The notes under the pieces were generated by a model. The model did not search any database. It had not been told where the DNA came from and was given only the letters and a program-made list of their open reading frames with translations. A stretch of 64,000 nt of DNA, taken from assembly GCA_026210745.1 (NCBI GenBank), contig CP110631.1, positions 1,240,001 to 1,304,000 on the forward strand, read 5' to 3'. This DNA comes from Exobasidium rhododendri. Lineage: Eukaryota > Basidiomycota > Exobasidiomycetes > Exobasidiales > Exobasidiaceae. Below are positions 20,156 through 31,134 of this stretch, one piece after another (position 1 is the first letter of the stretch; each line of letters starts with the position of its first letter). The position numbers and the translations under genes are program-made.

Positions 20156-21475
20156 TCAGTGATCCCCCTGTTGCAATCTAGCAACTCGATCCAATATGCC
20201 GCTCCTCGTCACCCTTTCGCGGTTGCCCGACCTGCGCCACGATTCGTCGCCACGATCAGCAGACGAACCACTTCGACGTTGATCGTAGCAGTGTGCTTTC
20301 TGTTTTTGGATAAAATCGTATCTGGCATGATCGCGATCGTAGCCATCGAGTGGCGGTTGCACCTGCCATGGCAGATCTGAAGTGTGAGGAGGCAAGTCAT
20401 AGGGAAAGACACAAGGCACAGAAGGCGTGTACAGGGAAGTACGAGCGGTGTAAAGGTTTGTCATTGCAGCTCGATTGTGCATCGAGTCGTACTCAGAGGG
20501 AGGCATCGCTTGTCTCATTGCAAAGGTATCTTGCTGACTAGACTGATGAACGGGAAGGATGGGTAGCCTTCTTTCACTGTAGCTGCTTCTGACAGCAGGT
20601 CTCATCCGATCGTACCTACTTTTCCGTCTGAACGGCTCAAAATTGGGAGTGTGCACAGTCTCATGAAGTGATGCAATGTCAGGTGTCCCGCTGCCTGTAT
20701 AGCGTGTCTCTATGTCGCTGTAACGATAATGTGGGGATTGGACAGGAGGTAGGGCAGGCGGGGTAAAGGAGGTCTGCACGTTGCTGTAATGACTAGCATG
20801 GGGAAAGGAGACATGACCGCGAAAAGCGCTGCCTGTCTCATGGTACCTTGACACATTCTGCCTCGAGGACGGGAAAGGAGGGACTGACATAGAAGACGGT
20901 ATCTCATTCACTGCTCTCACTTTGATTGGATCTTTGACTCTGTCAGCGTGTGACTCGTCTACACCGCTCCTCTTCCAGTCATGGTAGTACACGCTGGGTC
21001 GATCAATCTCATGCACTTTCACGAATCGCAACGTCTCCGAGGTACAAAAGACTCCGTCCCCCAGGTTGTATCGACGTCTGCGCGGCGAAAGAACAGTAGA
21101 AGTAGCAGCAACACCATCGTTGCTAGAGGTTTCGCTACTGCTACTGCTGCCAACGTTGCCTTGTTCATACGGCGAAGGTCCTTCGACGCTGCTAATCACA
21201 CCACCGCCACCTGTCAAGACGGCGCTTGCTTTTGCTTCCTCACCAAAGCTTAGAGCTGCTACCATTGGCGTAATCTGTTTCGTGTAGTATATGTCAGAAC
21301 ACGGCCAGTAGGAAAGAGATCCTCTTACGCTTGCCACACATACCTCGCTGCACTCAGACTGATCATGAGTGTCGTCATCGTCGATCAAGTCTGCCCATCT
21401 CACGCTCTTTGACGATGTCATGGCAAAGTCGTCAAGGTCCTGGGAGAGAGAAAGGTCCGGAAAGTGAGGCGACAT
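20156..21475 (-). CDS. Hypothetical disordered protein
   Basis: I do not recognise this protein. ATG at 21475. The frame is open throughout (439 aa), but 21275-21343 has all the signs of a 69-bp intron: GTATGT donor, a TCTGAC/TACTAC branch region, and ACAG acceptor. Splicing leaves exons 21344-21475 and 20156-21274 and a 416-aa product; retention keeps the frame. The N-terminus has a distinctive SVRWADLIDDDD string; the rest is rich in Ser, Pro, Tyr, His and Arg with no domain, signal peptide or membrane segment. The presence of an intron and codon-like composition make it a real gene; function unknown. Confidence 0.6.
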   Translation of the reverse strand: MSPHFPDLSLSQDLDDFAMTSSKSVRWADLIDDDDTHDQSECSEVCVASVRGSLSYWPCSDIYYTKQITPMVAALSFGEEAKASAVLTGGGGVISSVEGPSPYEQGNVGSSSSSETSSNDGVAATSTVLSPRRRRYNLGDGVFCTSETLRFVKVHEIDRPSVYYHDWKRSGVDESHADRVKDPIKVRAVNEIPSSMSVPPFPSSRQNVSRYHETGSAFRGHVSFPHASHYSNVQTSFTPPALPPVQSPHYRYSDIETRYTGSGTPDIASLHETVHTPNFEPFRRKSRYDRMRPAVRSSYSERRLPILPVHQSSQQDTFAMRQAMPPSEYDSMHNRAAMTNLYTARTSLYTPSVPCVFPYDLPPHTSDLPWQVQPPLDGYDRDHARYDFIQKQKAHCYDQRRSGSSADRGDESWRRSGNRERVTRSGILDRVARLQQGDH

Positions 21476-21929
21476 GGTGTGCTCGGAGAGAGCCAGGCCG
21501 ATGGAGGGGAAGGGAATGGCAAGCAGGTGTTTGAGAAGGTGTTTGAAGATCTATGATGGTGCTTGCTTGTTTGTATTCTTCGTTTGCTTTGTGAAGAGGT
21601 GTGAGAGGTTTGAATGGTTTTGTGAAGGATGTGGTGAGGAGGTAAGATGCAGATCGATCTGCGATTCCCTCCGATCCTACCATAAATACCCTGCATCTTT
21701 TCCTCCGTGCCAGGTCTTGTGTAGATTACAAGGATGCAAAAATATCCGGAGGGAGAGACACAATTCGCCCTTTGGTTTTCAGTGACTCTGCCGAGGGCTC
21801 CGCGCTGCTTTGCGTCCATCTTCGGAAGTTATTGCTCGGACATGGTGACGAGTCAGAGAGAAGCATGGTCACACTACTTTATATCCGATCGTCTCCTCAA
21901 GACTTCTGTCTGGCGAGGAATGTCCTAAA
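21476..21929. other. Intergenic, upstream of the hypothetical gene
   Basis: Lies between two minus-strand genes. A TATTTATGG-like A/T element on the minus strand sits near 21679-21687, about 205 bp upstream of ATG 21475. No gene seen. Confidence 0.4.
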
Positions 21930-22939
21930 TCAGAGTGCCTCTCCTACATCCTCTTCCCCGTCCTCTTGTCTAGAAAGACGTGGCAGTGAAAACCCAGCTT
22001 TCGATTGCACCTTGAGAGCCTCAGGTGCTTCTCGAGCGAGCGGGATTTCAATTCGTGTTGGTTGAACAAGTGCGCTTGGCAACCAGTCGTAATTGCTTTT
22101 CCTTGACGAAGTGTTCATCAACGCCGTTTCCCACGCCCTCCTGTTACTAGGACTGATGGCATCCAAGATCAATGTAGTTCCGCTGTTTCGATCGACTTGG
22201 TCACACGATAATAGCCTCTTGTACATCTGTTCAATGCTCCACCTCTTCTCAGTCCCTTTCCATAGCTCCTCTTGACAGCACGAGTAGATCTGGGCAGACA
22301 GACTTAGAAGAGAGAAGACCAGAGGAGCAAAAGTGGGCGCAGGTGGCGTCCGGAGATGAACTTGCAATATATTGAAGGTGATTTGGGCACGGTGAGTCAG
22401 TTCCTCCATTTGAATGCACACGATGAAGAGCTTGTACGAAACCGAAGAGTAGAGCTCGCTGCCTGGTGTACTAGTTGGTAGAGTGCTGTGCTTTTCTAGG
22501 CTAAGATGTGAGAAGCCTCAGTTGTAGTACACGGATGTAAACAGTCTCATTGTGCTACTCACCGGTCTGTACCAGTCCCGTCCTCGCCCCAGAAAGCATT
22601 CCAAATCTTGGCGACGTCCTGCTTAGCTGCACATATACTGCTTTGCCGCGAAGCCACGTTCAATTTCCTCCTCTTAGATTTATCTTTGTGCGCAGTTCCT
22701 CGATCTGGCAGGGACTCGTCAACCTTTGCTCGGACGAGGTCCATCTCTAGGAGCTTTGAGAAGCACTTTCGCATTCCATCGATAGTCTTGAACCATTTCG
22801 TTGCTCGATGCTGTGCCTTGCTCTTGTAGTAGATCCTGTGAAGCAATGCTGCAAGTTGATACATGCTTGCTTCCGTCTGCTCCAAGCAATGGTATGTCTG
22901 TCGAATGATTTTCGGGGTAGATAATACCTCCTCAGACAT
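21930..22939 (-). CDS. NEPRO/Rmp1-like nucleolar protein
   Basis: Two exons, 22563-22939 and 21930-22458; the 104-bp intron has GTGAGT and GGCAG ends and splicing gives 301 aa. The N-terminal part has ASMYQLAALLHRIYYKSKAQHR, then FKTIDGMRKCFSKLLEMDL. This fits the NEPRO N-terminal domain pattern (Leu-rich helix, YY-K-K-x-QHR, basic second helix). Family members include the yeast RNase MRP subunit Rmp1 and metazoan NEPRO, which act in pre-rRNA processing. A basic KDKSKRRKLN stretch could be a nuclear signal. The start codon is divergent from noc2, 279 bp away, which suits a ribosome-biogenesis role. Assignment is from motif memory and is moderately sure. Confidence 0.65.
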
Positions 22940-23218
22940 GTGAGAGCGGCAATTTCTAGTCTCCAGCTACGAGTACGAGCATAGAGGTCCTCCGCACTCA
23001 AGTGTACGTCGAGAGCACAGCTAGGCCAAAGCTTAAAATTTCCGGCACTCAATTTTTAGACTTGTCATTTCTCGTGCGACAAAAGACTCGTTCATCAACA
23101 CGTGAATTGAAATTTTTTGAAGTGCAGCATGGTCTGCGTCTAAAACGATGTACAACTTTCGCTGATGATGAAGACGTCCTTTCTCGTCACCTAGTCCGAC
23201 AAACTTTCTAATTTGACA
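22940..23218. promoter_or_regulatory. Bidirectional promoter, NEPRO-like / noc2
   Basis: 279 bp between two ATGs on opposite strands. TGAAATTTTTT at 23108-23118 differs at one position from the yeast RRPE element found upstream of ribosome-biogenesis genes. A second AAAATTT core is near 23034. No clear PAC element is seen. Function is inferred from position and resemblance. Confidence 0.4.
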
Positions 23219-25548
23219 ATGGCCAAATTAAAGAAGAGCACAAAGAAATTTGTCAAGAACAAAGTGAGTTCGTACGATGGGATATGCAGAAAGAGGCACG
23301 ACTCTCACGCAAACGATCATCACAGCTTGACCACACGATCAAGGAAAGAAAGAATAGACAAAAGAAGACGAATGTAGTACAAAAGGCAAATTACGCAAAG
23401 AAGGCCAACGCACTACGAAATACATCTCAGAGAGGAGCAGCTGTGGAAGCTGACGAAGGGGATGCATCTGGTCAAAGCGAGGCAGAGAGCGGAGATGAGG
23501 AGAAGAGGGAAAGCAAAGGGAATGGGAAGATGGGGGTAGATGAATTTATGGGAGGCGGCTTTGCGGAAGGGATGGATGATGGTAGCGAGGTAGATGATGA
23601 AGACGCGAGCGAAGAGGATGACGATGAATCATTGCAAGATATTGAAGATCTGTCAGACCAAGAAGAAGAAGACCATGCTCAGGATCTTGCAAAGCTGGCA
23701 AAAAAGGATCCGGAATTCTACAAATACCTACAGGAGAACGATCAAGAATTGCTCGATTTCGGCAACGAAGAGGACGACGACGGTGAAGATGATGATGACG
23801 ACAACATGGAGGGAGAGGTAGTCTCTGAAGTTCAGATCGGAAAGCAAAAGGCTACAGAAAAAGATGCAGAGGTGGTGACGTCAGAAATGCTAAAGGGGTG
23901 GCAGAAGAGCATCCTTCAGGTGAGTCTACTTTAATACACGAGATCAGATAATTCCTTCATTGCTCATGCTACGAGCTGCTCTACCTTTTGTCAGACTCAC
24001 TCTCTCAAAGCTTTCCGACGGCTCTTGCTTGCTTTCCGAGCAGCAGCCCACATGGGAGACGAAGAAGCAGATGGTTCAGAGTCATCTTACGTTGTCAATG
24101 ATGCAGCCGTCTTCAACAAACTAATCATGACAGCATTGAAATACGTTCCTGTCGTGCTTCAGCATCATATCCCCAGCAAAGAGCTGCCAAATGGGAAATT
24201 CAGACTGCCGACCAACAATCGTACATTCGGAGCTCTTATGAAATCGGTGCAGAGTTTCTTCTCAAGCCTCCATCGCCTCCTGAAGACACTGCCGGAGCCT
24301 CGATTACTTTATGTGTGCGTCAGTGAGAGCTCCAAGATGGTCCCCTTTCTGATGCCAAACAGACGCATGTCCCGCGAGTACATCAAAGTGAGCACGGTTT
24401 CCCTTCTATTCTTTAGACTGAGTGAATACTTACCCGCCGACTTTTTCTAACAGATTCTTCTCAATCTTTGGTCTACGTCAGAAGAGAATGTGCGAATCGG
24501 CTCATTCCTATGCATCCGCAAGATGGCAGCAGCAGGCGACGAAGCAATGTTGGATCTCTGCCTCAAAGGAGCTTATCACGCCATCGTGAGAAATACAAAG
24601 ACGACGACAATCTACAATATTGATTCGATCAACTTGATGAAGAATTCCGCCAGCGAACTCTACTCACTCAACTTAGTGTCGAGTTACCAGCAAGCCTTTG
24701 GATTCATTCGACAGTTGGCCATTCATCTGCGAAACTGCCTGAAGACCAAGAGTGCAGAATCCTATCAAGCCGTCTACAACTGGCAGTACACCCATTGCCT
24801 CGACTTCTGGAGTATCGTACTATCGACCACCTGCGATAAGGAAAAGGGGGAGGAGAGCATCATGCAGCCCTTGATCTACCCACTCGTCCAAGCAGCCACA
24901 GGTTCGGTTCGTTTAATTCCTACCTCTCGCTACTTTCCACTGCGATTCCACGTCATCCAGTCGTTGCTTCGATTGATGCAGAGGACGGGTGTGTACATTC
25001 CACTAGCACCAATGCTTCTGGAGATGCTCGAGTCCACGGAATTCACGCGGAAGTCAAAGCCATCGACACTCAATACACTCGACTTCCAGATCATCATCCG
25101 CATCCCCAAGGCTTACGTGCGCACGAAAGTGTACGCTGATCAGATCGTCGAGGAAACAGTGTACTTTCTACTGGAATTCCTGAACCTGTTCAGCAAGAGC
25201 ATCGCCTTTCCCGAACTTGTCGTACCGATCACAATCACGTTGAAGCGGATCATCAAGACCAGCAAGGTTCACCGAGACGTCAACAATGCAAAGCTGGTCA
25301 GTTCTATCAAGAGTCTACTGGAAAAGATGCAGAGACAATCAGAGTATCTGATTGAAAAGAGGAACAAAGTAGATTTTGCTCCCAAAGACGTCAATCAAGT
25401 TCTCTCATTTCTGTCCAAGTCAAAGTTTGAAAGTCCCATCGAAGCAGCTACTCGCTTGGCAAGGAAAGTCCGAACGGAGAAGAGGGCGCTTTTACAGCAA
25501 CAAAGCCAGAAGATCGTGGAAGACGGGGATGAAGACGACGATGAGTAG
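23219..25548 (+). CDS. noc2: Nucleolar complex protein Noc2
   Basis: Four exons: 23219-23263, 23326-23919, 23995-24387, 24454-25548; 708 aa. The first junction gives KKSTKKFVKNK-LDHTIKERKNRQKK, the basic Noc2 N-terminus. Next come a long Glu/Asp-rich acidic segment and a helical Noc2 domain with SHxLKAF-type start (THSLKAFRRLLLAF), FMSREYIKILLNLW-like repeats, and DFQIIIRIPKAYVRTKVYAD. Noc2 pairs with Noc1 or Noc3 and moves pre-60S ribosomes from nucleolus to nucleoplasm. Introns are 62, 75 and 66 bp, all GTGAG donors. A nearer CAG at 23287-23289 would make a 26-bp first intron, but it inserts 12 residues absent from the family pattern and is rejected. Confidence 0.9.
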
Positions 25549-26294
25549 ACACGCTCTATCTCCAATTGCTTATCTACAATGTATCTCCTCTCTCCATCGG
25601 CTTTTGTCTTCCTTCTCCCTTATTCTAGTGCATGTAGAGGAGGGTACGGGCACTTGTACGATCTGCTGTACACAGTAAAACATTGCAAATGTCATACATA
25701 ACCTGTAGATTTAGCTTTTTAAGGGGGAGGGGAATCGTAGACGGTCAAAGAGACAGAACGAGGCCAGCGATGGCCGTCCTGAAGTCCCTGGCCAAGCGCT
25801 GTGCGAGAAAGGTGAGGTGCGCAGGATGGGCACAGCAACAAGTGCGCAAGGGGCCTGAAGATGATTGTAGTATTTTAACAGTGTAATGGTTTTGACAGTA
25901 AAAAGAGCCGGACCATGGGACTAGTCTGATGTGAAGGAAGGCAACAGTACCTCCACGAAAACGGAAAGCGAAGAAGAAGTTGGATGTCAATTGCAAACAG
26001 GATGAATTCTATACATCCGACGAGGGAAAGAATTCGGAGGTACATTGTTGAAAAGTAGTAGGTACATGAGATGCAGAATCTGCAGAGAAACTAGGAAACG
26101 GTGTCGACTGTGAATGGCTGAATGCTTGCGTGTGCGTGAATGAGGCCTCAAGTGATGATGGCGTTGAAAGAGGAGCTTGCGAATATTTGCATAGGAGAGA
26201 AAGGAGAAGAGAGAGTGAGGGAAAGGGGTTGGAGATGTACGATGTGTAAAGATGGGTGCCCCACATTATGAAGTGGACACTGAAGGGAGGAGGC
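25549..26294. other. Convergent 3' intergenic region
   Basis: Between the noc2 and C2H2-factor stop codons. ORFs here are short and featureless. The minus-strand frame beyond the factor's stop is open in places (26009-26443), and a GTAAGC donor overlaps that stop, so an alternative 3' exon cannot be ruled out. Confidence 0.4.
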
Positions 26295-28487
26295 TTACCA
26301 AGCTCCAGACGAGGTGAGCGGAGAAGATGATTTGAGGGACATGTTGGAAATGGGTGATCGTGTGAATATGAAACGGCCTTCCTCTGTCGTAGGCGACATA
26401 GAATCTGGTCGATTGAGAGAGATGGGACCATCGAGGGCGTCATTGCCGATTGTGCTCCTTCTTGCCTTAGCGTTCGTCTTGTTTACTGCTTGAGCTGCTG
26501 CAGCAGTAGCGGCAGCATGAGGATCGTGACGGGCTTCCGCTTGTCTGCCATTGCCGTTTTGAGTCATGGAAGCCACTTTTGCATTGGTGATTAGAAGTAA
26601 ATTCTCACTGCTGCGGCCAACGGTGCGATAATGAGTCTTCAGGTGTTGTGTCAGGTTGTCTGTCCTACCAAACCACTTGTTGCATCCTGGCGCTGGACAA
26701 GGATGAGGTCGCTCTTGCGTATGAACACGATCATGACGCTTGAGATGTTCTAGTCTCTTGAATCGCTTCCCACAATAGCATACATGTAGCTTGTCCGCCG
26801 ATGAAACAATCAACGGTGGTGGGATATTGGCACGACATCGACCCTTTGGCGTCATTGTTCTGGTGGCTCCACTCGAAGGCGAGCGAATCATTGCACTCTC
26901 CAAGGAAGTCGACTCTGGCGTGCCATCCTCCATGATCGACATTGGGGAAATGACGGTCATTGGTGATTGCATGCTTCGACTGGAGATCATCAGAGGTGCA
27001 CTCAAAGAGAGGTCATAATTCTGATGTGGATGCGTACCGACATGATGAGGCGTGACAGGCAAGCTTGGCTTCCGCTGATGATGTAGTTGTTGTAAGTAGG
27101 AGGATCCTCGACTAGGTGTACTGGGAATGGAATACTGATGTGAAACATCACTGCTATTCATGGATAACTCCATCGATGGTGCAGGTGCCGAAGACACTCG
27201 AGACATGGACGAGCTGGAGAGATGCTCGAAATGTAAGCTAGATGGTATAGAGTTGTACGAGGTGAACTTCGACTCTTGCTCTGCCAGAGCTTCCTCTAGA
27301 GTCTTGCCTTGGTAAGTCAATGGGTAGTTGTTGCTTTGGCCGAGTCCCATTTCGCTGTGTGCTGGTGACGAGATGAAGCTACTGTAAGCACTATCATAGC
27401 TATCTACTCGACGAATACGATGACCAGAGAATTGAGATGTAAGTGATTCTCTCTTGACTTCCTCTGGCGTATCAGTGGTACTCGAATGAGGAGTGCTGTA
27501 AATGCCAGGTAGATTAGTGTTGATCCGACGACTGGGCGTCATTGGCAAGGTCGAATAGTGTTGAGTCATGTTGGAGACATCGTGTGATGCTTGGCCATCG
27601 AAAGTTTGCATGGATGGCGGCATGGGTGTAATGTCGTCAAACGTTTCTTCGTCGCGGCTCAGACGAGGTTGACTTGCGTACAATGTATGAGCCCCTACGG
27701 TTGAGCGTCTCTTGTTAAATGGGGGTGCCATTGTCTGAGCTGGCCCTGACAGAGAGAGCAGCTGTTCATGATTACGAGCTTGAAAGGGTGAGTGTCGATG
27801 GTTGTGCTCGCGATTCAAGTCATACAAATGATTTTGAGGAGTTCCGATCGCCAGACCCGAGATGGAGGAGAGAGAATGACTGATTCCTAATGGGGACTGA
27901 GCCGGTGTAAACGTAGATCGCGTCGGTGATGTGGAATCCAGTTGACTGTGACTAGTAACGCTATTACCATCATTGAAGTAAGAAGAAGAGGTAGTGGAAT
28001 GATCAGACATGTTGGACAAGGAAGGCTGTCGTTGCAATAGCGTCGATCTCATGAGGAATTCTTGAGAGGTAGGATAGAGTTGATGCGATGGCGAAGGAGG
28101 GGTCAAATTATCCAGCAATCCAAGGCTATTGTTGTGAAGAAAGTCGATGGTCCCGATCCTCTGATGTCGCTCGCCTTCGTTGCCGCCTTCACCGTTGCTC
28201 CTTTGCACACCTCTCGCGTTGGAAGCTGACGGAGAATTGGAACTGCTCAGGTATCCATTCTCGTTCGCTTCGTGATGGTGTGTGAAGGGCAGATTTGATG
28301 ACGATGTCGCGTTGTCCTGCGGGAATGGGGAGAGCTCCAATTGTTGGTCGCGTTTTGGTGTCGAAGAGCCTTCGTTGGCCAGCTCAAAGGGATAGTTGTT
28401 CTGGTTGTGATCAAAGACGAACGGCGATTCACTATACGATTGATGAGTCGACATGTCCATGTCAGATGCAAGGGGAAAAGGGACCAT
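26295..28487 (-). CDS. C2H2 zinc-finger transcription factor
   Basis: Single exon, 730 aa from ATG 28487. Two adjacent fingers lie at about residues 567-625. The second is canonical (C-x4-C-x12-H-x3-H, CPAPGC...NLTQHLKTH). The first, CYCGKRFKRLEHLKRHDRVH, has only one residue between its cysteines. The spacing and the EHLKRH / DNLTQH recognition helices resemble the Msn2/Ste12-type finger pairs of fungi, which bind AGGGG/CCCCT-like or related sites; no homeodomain is present, so it is not Ste12 itself. The rest is Ser/Thr/Pro/His-rich and disordered, suited to activation and phosphorylation. The very long upstream region suggests complex control. Target genes unknown. Confidence 0.8.
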   Translation of the reverse strand: MVPFPLASDMDMSTHQSYSESPFVFDHNQNNYPFELANEGSSTPKRDQQLELSPFPQDNATSSSNLPFTHHHEANENGYLSSSNSPSASNARGVQRSNGEGGNEGERHQRIGTIDFLHNNSLGLLDNLTPPSPSHQLYPTSQEFLMRSTLLQRQPSLSNMSDHSTTSSSYFNDGNSVTSHSQLDSTSPTRSTFTPAQSPLGISHSLSSISGLAIGTPQNHLYDLNREHNHRHSPFQARNHEQLLSLSGPAQTMAPPFNKRRSTVGAHTLYASQPRLSRDEETFDDITPMPPSMQTFDGQASHDVSNMTQHYSTLPMTPSRRINTNLPGIYSTPHSSTTDTPEEVKRESLTSQFSGHRIRRVDSYDSAYSSFISSPAHSEMGLGQSNNYPLTYQGKTLEEALAEQESKFTSYNSIPSSLHFEHLSSSSMSRVSSAPAPSMELSMNSSDVSHQYSIPSTPSRGSSYLQQLHHQRKPSLPVTPHHVGTHPHQNYDLSLSAPLMISSRSMQSPMTVISPMSIMEDGTPESTSLESAMIRSPSSGATRTMTPKGRCRANIPPPLIVSSADKLHVCYCGKRFKRLEHLKRHDRVHTQERPHPCPAPGCNKWFGRTDNLTQHLKTHYRTVGRSSENLLLITNAKVASMTQNGNGRQAEARHDPHAAATAAAAQAVNKTNAKARRSTIGNDALDGPISLNRPDSMSPTTEEGRFIFTRSPISNMSLKSSSPLTSSGAW

Positions 28488-31134
28488 TTAGATCTTCAAG
28501 TGTATGAGGTTGCAGTGATGATCTATCTAATCGAGAAGCTATAGGGCGCGAGTCGCTTGCTAAAGGCGGAGTCAGGACGACTGTATTTGCGCACAAGGAA
28601 GAGGGAGGGAAATGAGGTGGAGAGAGTGGATCGGGTCGTCGCAACGTCAAGGAGAGACGTGGGAAGGGAGAGAGTCGCGATCGAAGCACTGATCGGGGGC
28701 GAGATGCGTATCACTTTTGGCGTGTCGTGTATTGTTTTCTCTCCCTACTTTCGAAAGCGTGTTAGTTGGCTGACGAGCGTCTGCCTATGAGCCGGACAAG
28801 ATAGTCGAAAGGGAAGGCCCACGAGAGAAAAAAGAGATGATGAGGGGAAGAGGAGCGTGGAGGAGAGGAGGAGATGATTGCGACTTCTGAGGCCACGGAA
28901 ACGTACCGCTACCAAGTTTTGCGTGTTTAGGTCAGGACCAAGGGCCTCTCTTGTAGCCTGCCTGATTGCGTGAGTGAGTGATGTGCAATTTACCCCGATC
29001 AGAGAGAGAGAAATTGCGGGATGTTCAGTACTGCTCTTCTCAAGGACCGGCAAGTGGTTACAAGTTCCATTTCCGACAAGTACTACCACATTATTGTACT
29101 GCAGTCTAAGCCATCCAACACGAATACTGGGCAAAACATTTTCTTCCCTTTTAAATTTTATATTTTGTATTGAAAGAAGCCTTCCCGAGCAGCATCAAAG
29201 ATCGTGTTCGCACGCTCACACAGTCTCCAAAGGGAAAGCCACCCTCTATGTTCAGTGGGAGCCCTACCTCGCTTGCAACGAACGAACCCACCCTCCGGGT
29301 CAATACGTTATGCAGGTGAGCAAAACCTTAGCCAGGACTGGAAACTCAGTAGCGCTCTTTGAAGGAGGGGGAGGGGGAGGGGGAGGGCCAGAGCAGTAAA
29401 TGAGGAAGGTCTGACAGAGACTCTTACAAGAATCGAGTGCAGAGAAGTAAGAACATGAAGATGTCCATTACAAGAGAATAGAAACAGTTGCATATGCTGC
29501 TAACCTTGTGCGTATATCAGGATAGCGGAAGATGATGGCAAGTTAAACCTTATCTTTTAATTGCATGCAGGGAGGCGGAGGCTTGAATTAGAAAGTATCG
29601 CACCTGCCTAACACAAAATTATTTCCTGCATAGCACATCCACCCCGAATCGCCTATCTCATTCGCTACCTTGTCGCGATCGGCGAATTTATTTCCTTCTC
29701 CATGCCGTACTCGGAGAAGGCGATGAGAGGACTACTTTCTGGCCCTGGCCTTCCCCTCCTCTGAACGAATGCGCTTGTCCTTTTGTAGAGAGGAGGGAGT
29801 ACAGCGGACTCCATCCTCCCAAAGGTAGAGACCGATGAGGGGACAGGTTCGACCCACACACGGAAGCTAGCAATATCCCTCATTCACACACAGCTAGAAG
29901 AAGTTTTTTTTTTCCCGCTTTACTTGCCCTTGATTTCTTACCTCTTACCCTTTTTTTTCTTAACCGCCCTTTTCCTTTTTTCTTTTTAATGGAAAGCAAC
30001 ATTCCCGCACTAGAAAAGAAGACGCGTCGACGCGTTTCTCGTGTTGATAAGTGTCGGTTCTCCACCATCATGGGAAGAAAAGTGGGTTAAGCCCAATTCG
30101 GGGTTTGAAGAGTGTGAATTGGAATTTCTCAAAAAGGAAGAAAAGGCAGAAGAATTTACACTACTAATGCATGGCGTGGGGGGGGGGGACCAACGTATCG
30201 CATCGCAAATTGGTGTTCGTTGCTTATTGTAGGACAAAACTGGAAAAAAAGGTCCCAAAGGCCTGATTTAAGATTCACAAAGAAGGGACCAACGCGCTCG
30301 AAGGGAAGAAAGCAGAGGGCAAAAACGGAGGCAACAGACAAAAGAGCGGGCAAAGGAAGACAGACAGTGACAGGGAGAGACAGGCGCGGCAGCGAAGATC
30401 GAATGTAGGGGCGAGTGCAAGACCTCTCCATGGAGCGTCAACGTCCAATCTTAAAAAGATCCCAAGCCACCGTGAGATACCGTGCGACGATAAGCGTGCG
30501 GTGTATCTAAGGTCTTGTCTACTCGCAGCTGACGTGTTCACTATCTGCAAACGTTATCTTCAGCGGATGTGACACAGACTGCTGCGACGGAAGCTGCCAA
30601 TACGCTGTGCATTCGCCTGCTATACAGTGCTTTTCCTCTGATCCCTTCCTTGCTTTTGGTGGATCATGCAAAGCAAGGCGGGGTCATCGTACCACCAGAG
30701 GTAAGTAGAGTTGATTATTTTATGCGATGAACAACGATTGATGGTGCACAGGAAGATGAAGGCCACGTGGCAAAGTCATGGAGTTCAAGGTCGGTCTAAG
30801 AAATGTCAAATCAAGGGTGGTATATAGTCTTGCGCGATCGAGATGTCGCCACTATTACCCCGCGTGGGATCGCAATGGAGATTGCCGCTCTTTTCGAGTC
30901 GGCAAGGCATCACACTAAGTTGTAGAGGATCGTGCAAAGCAGTCACTATAGAGGGAAATGTGAAGAGGCAGACGGAAATGATGACTTTACTCGATTCACC
31001 ACTTCGGCGTTACAAAGTAATCAATCCGCCCAAAAGAGTAGAGTACAACAAGGAGTTGAACATGTCTTTTCTCTGCAAACGTCGTGAATGGAAATCCTCC
31101 TCCGTGAAGCCTGCAGAGATTGGTCAGGTCTTGT
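28488..31134. other. 2.6 kb intergenic region upstream of the C2H2 factor
   Basis: The largest gene-free stretch of the window. It contains T/C-rich runs at 29905-29990, a GGAGGG purine run at 29365-29390, and eleven G at 30178-30188. ORFs up to about 140 codons occur on both strands but show no domain, no consistent codon use and no splice logic I could follow. Likely promoter and leader of the factor plus the 3' end of def1; an unrecognised non-coding transcript is possible. Confidence 0.4.
30178..30188. repeat. G11 homopolymer
   Basis: Perfect run in the 2.6 kb gap between def1 and the C2H2 factor. Confidence 0.95.

Noticed and set aside
23264-23289. A 26-bp intron in noc2 (GTGAGT...TATGCAG)
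   Set aside because: The next in-frame acceptor, CACAG at 23325, gives a normal 62-bp intron and joins KKFVKNK directly to LDHTIKERK, which fits the Noc2 family; the 26-bp version inserts 12 residues.
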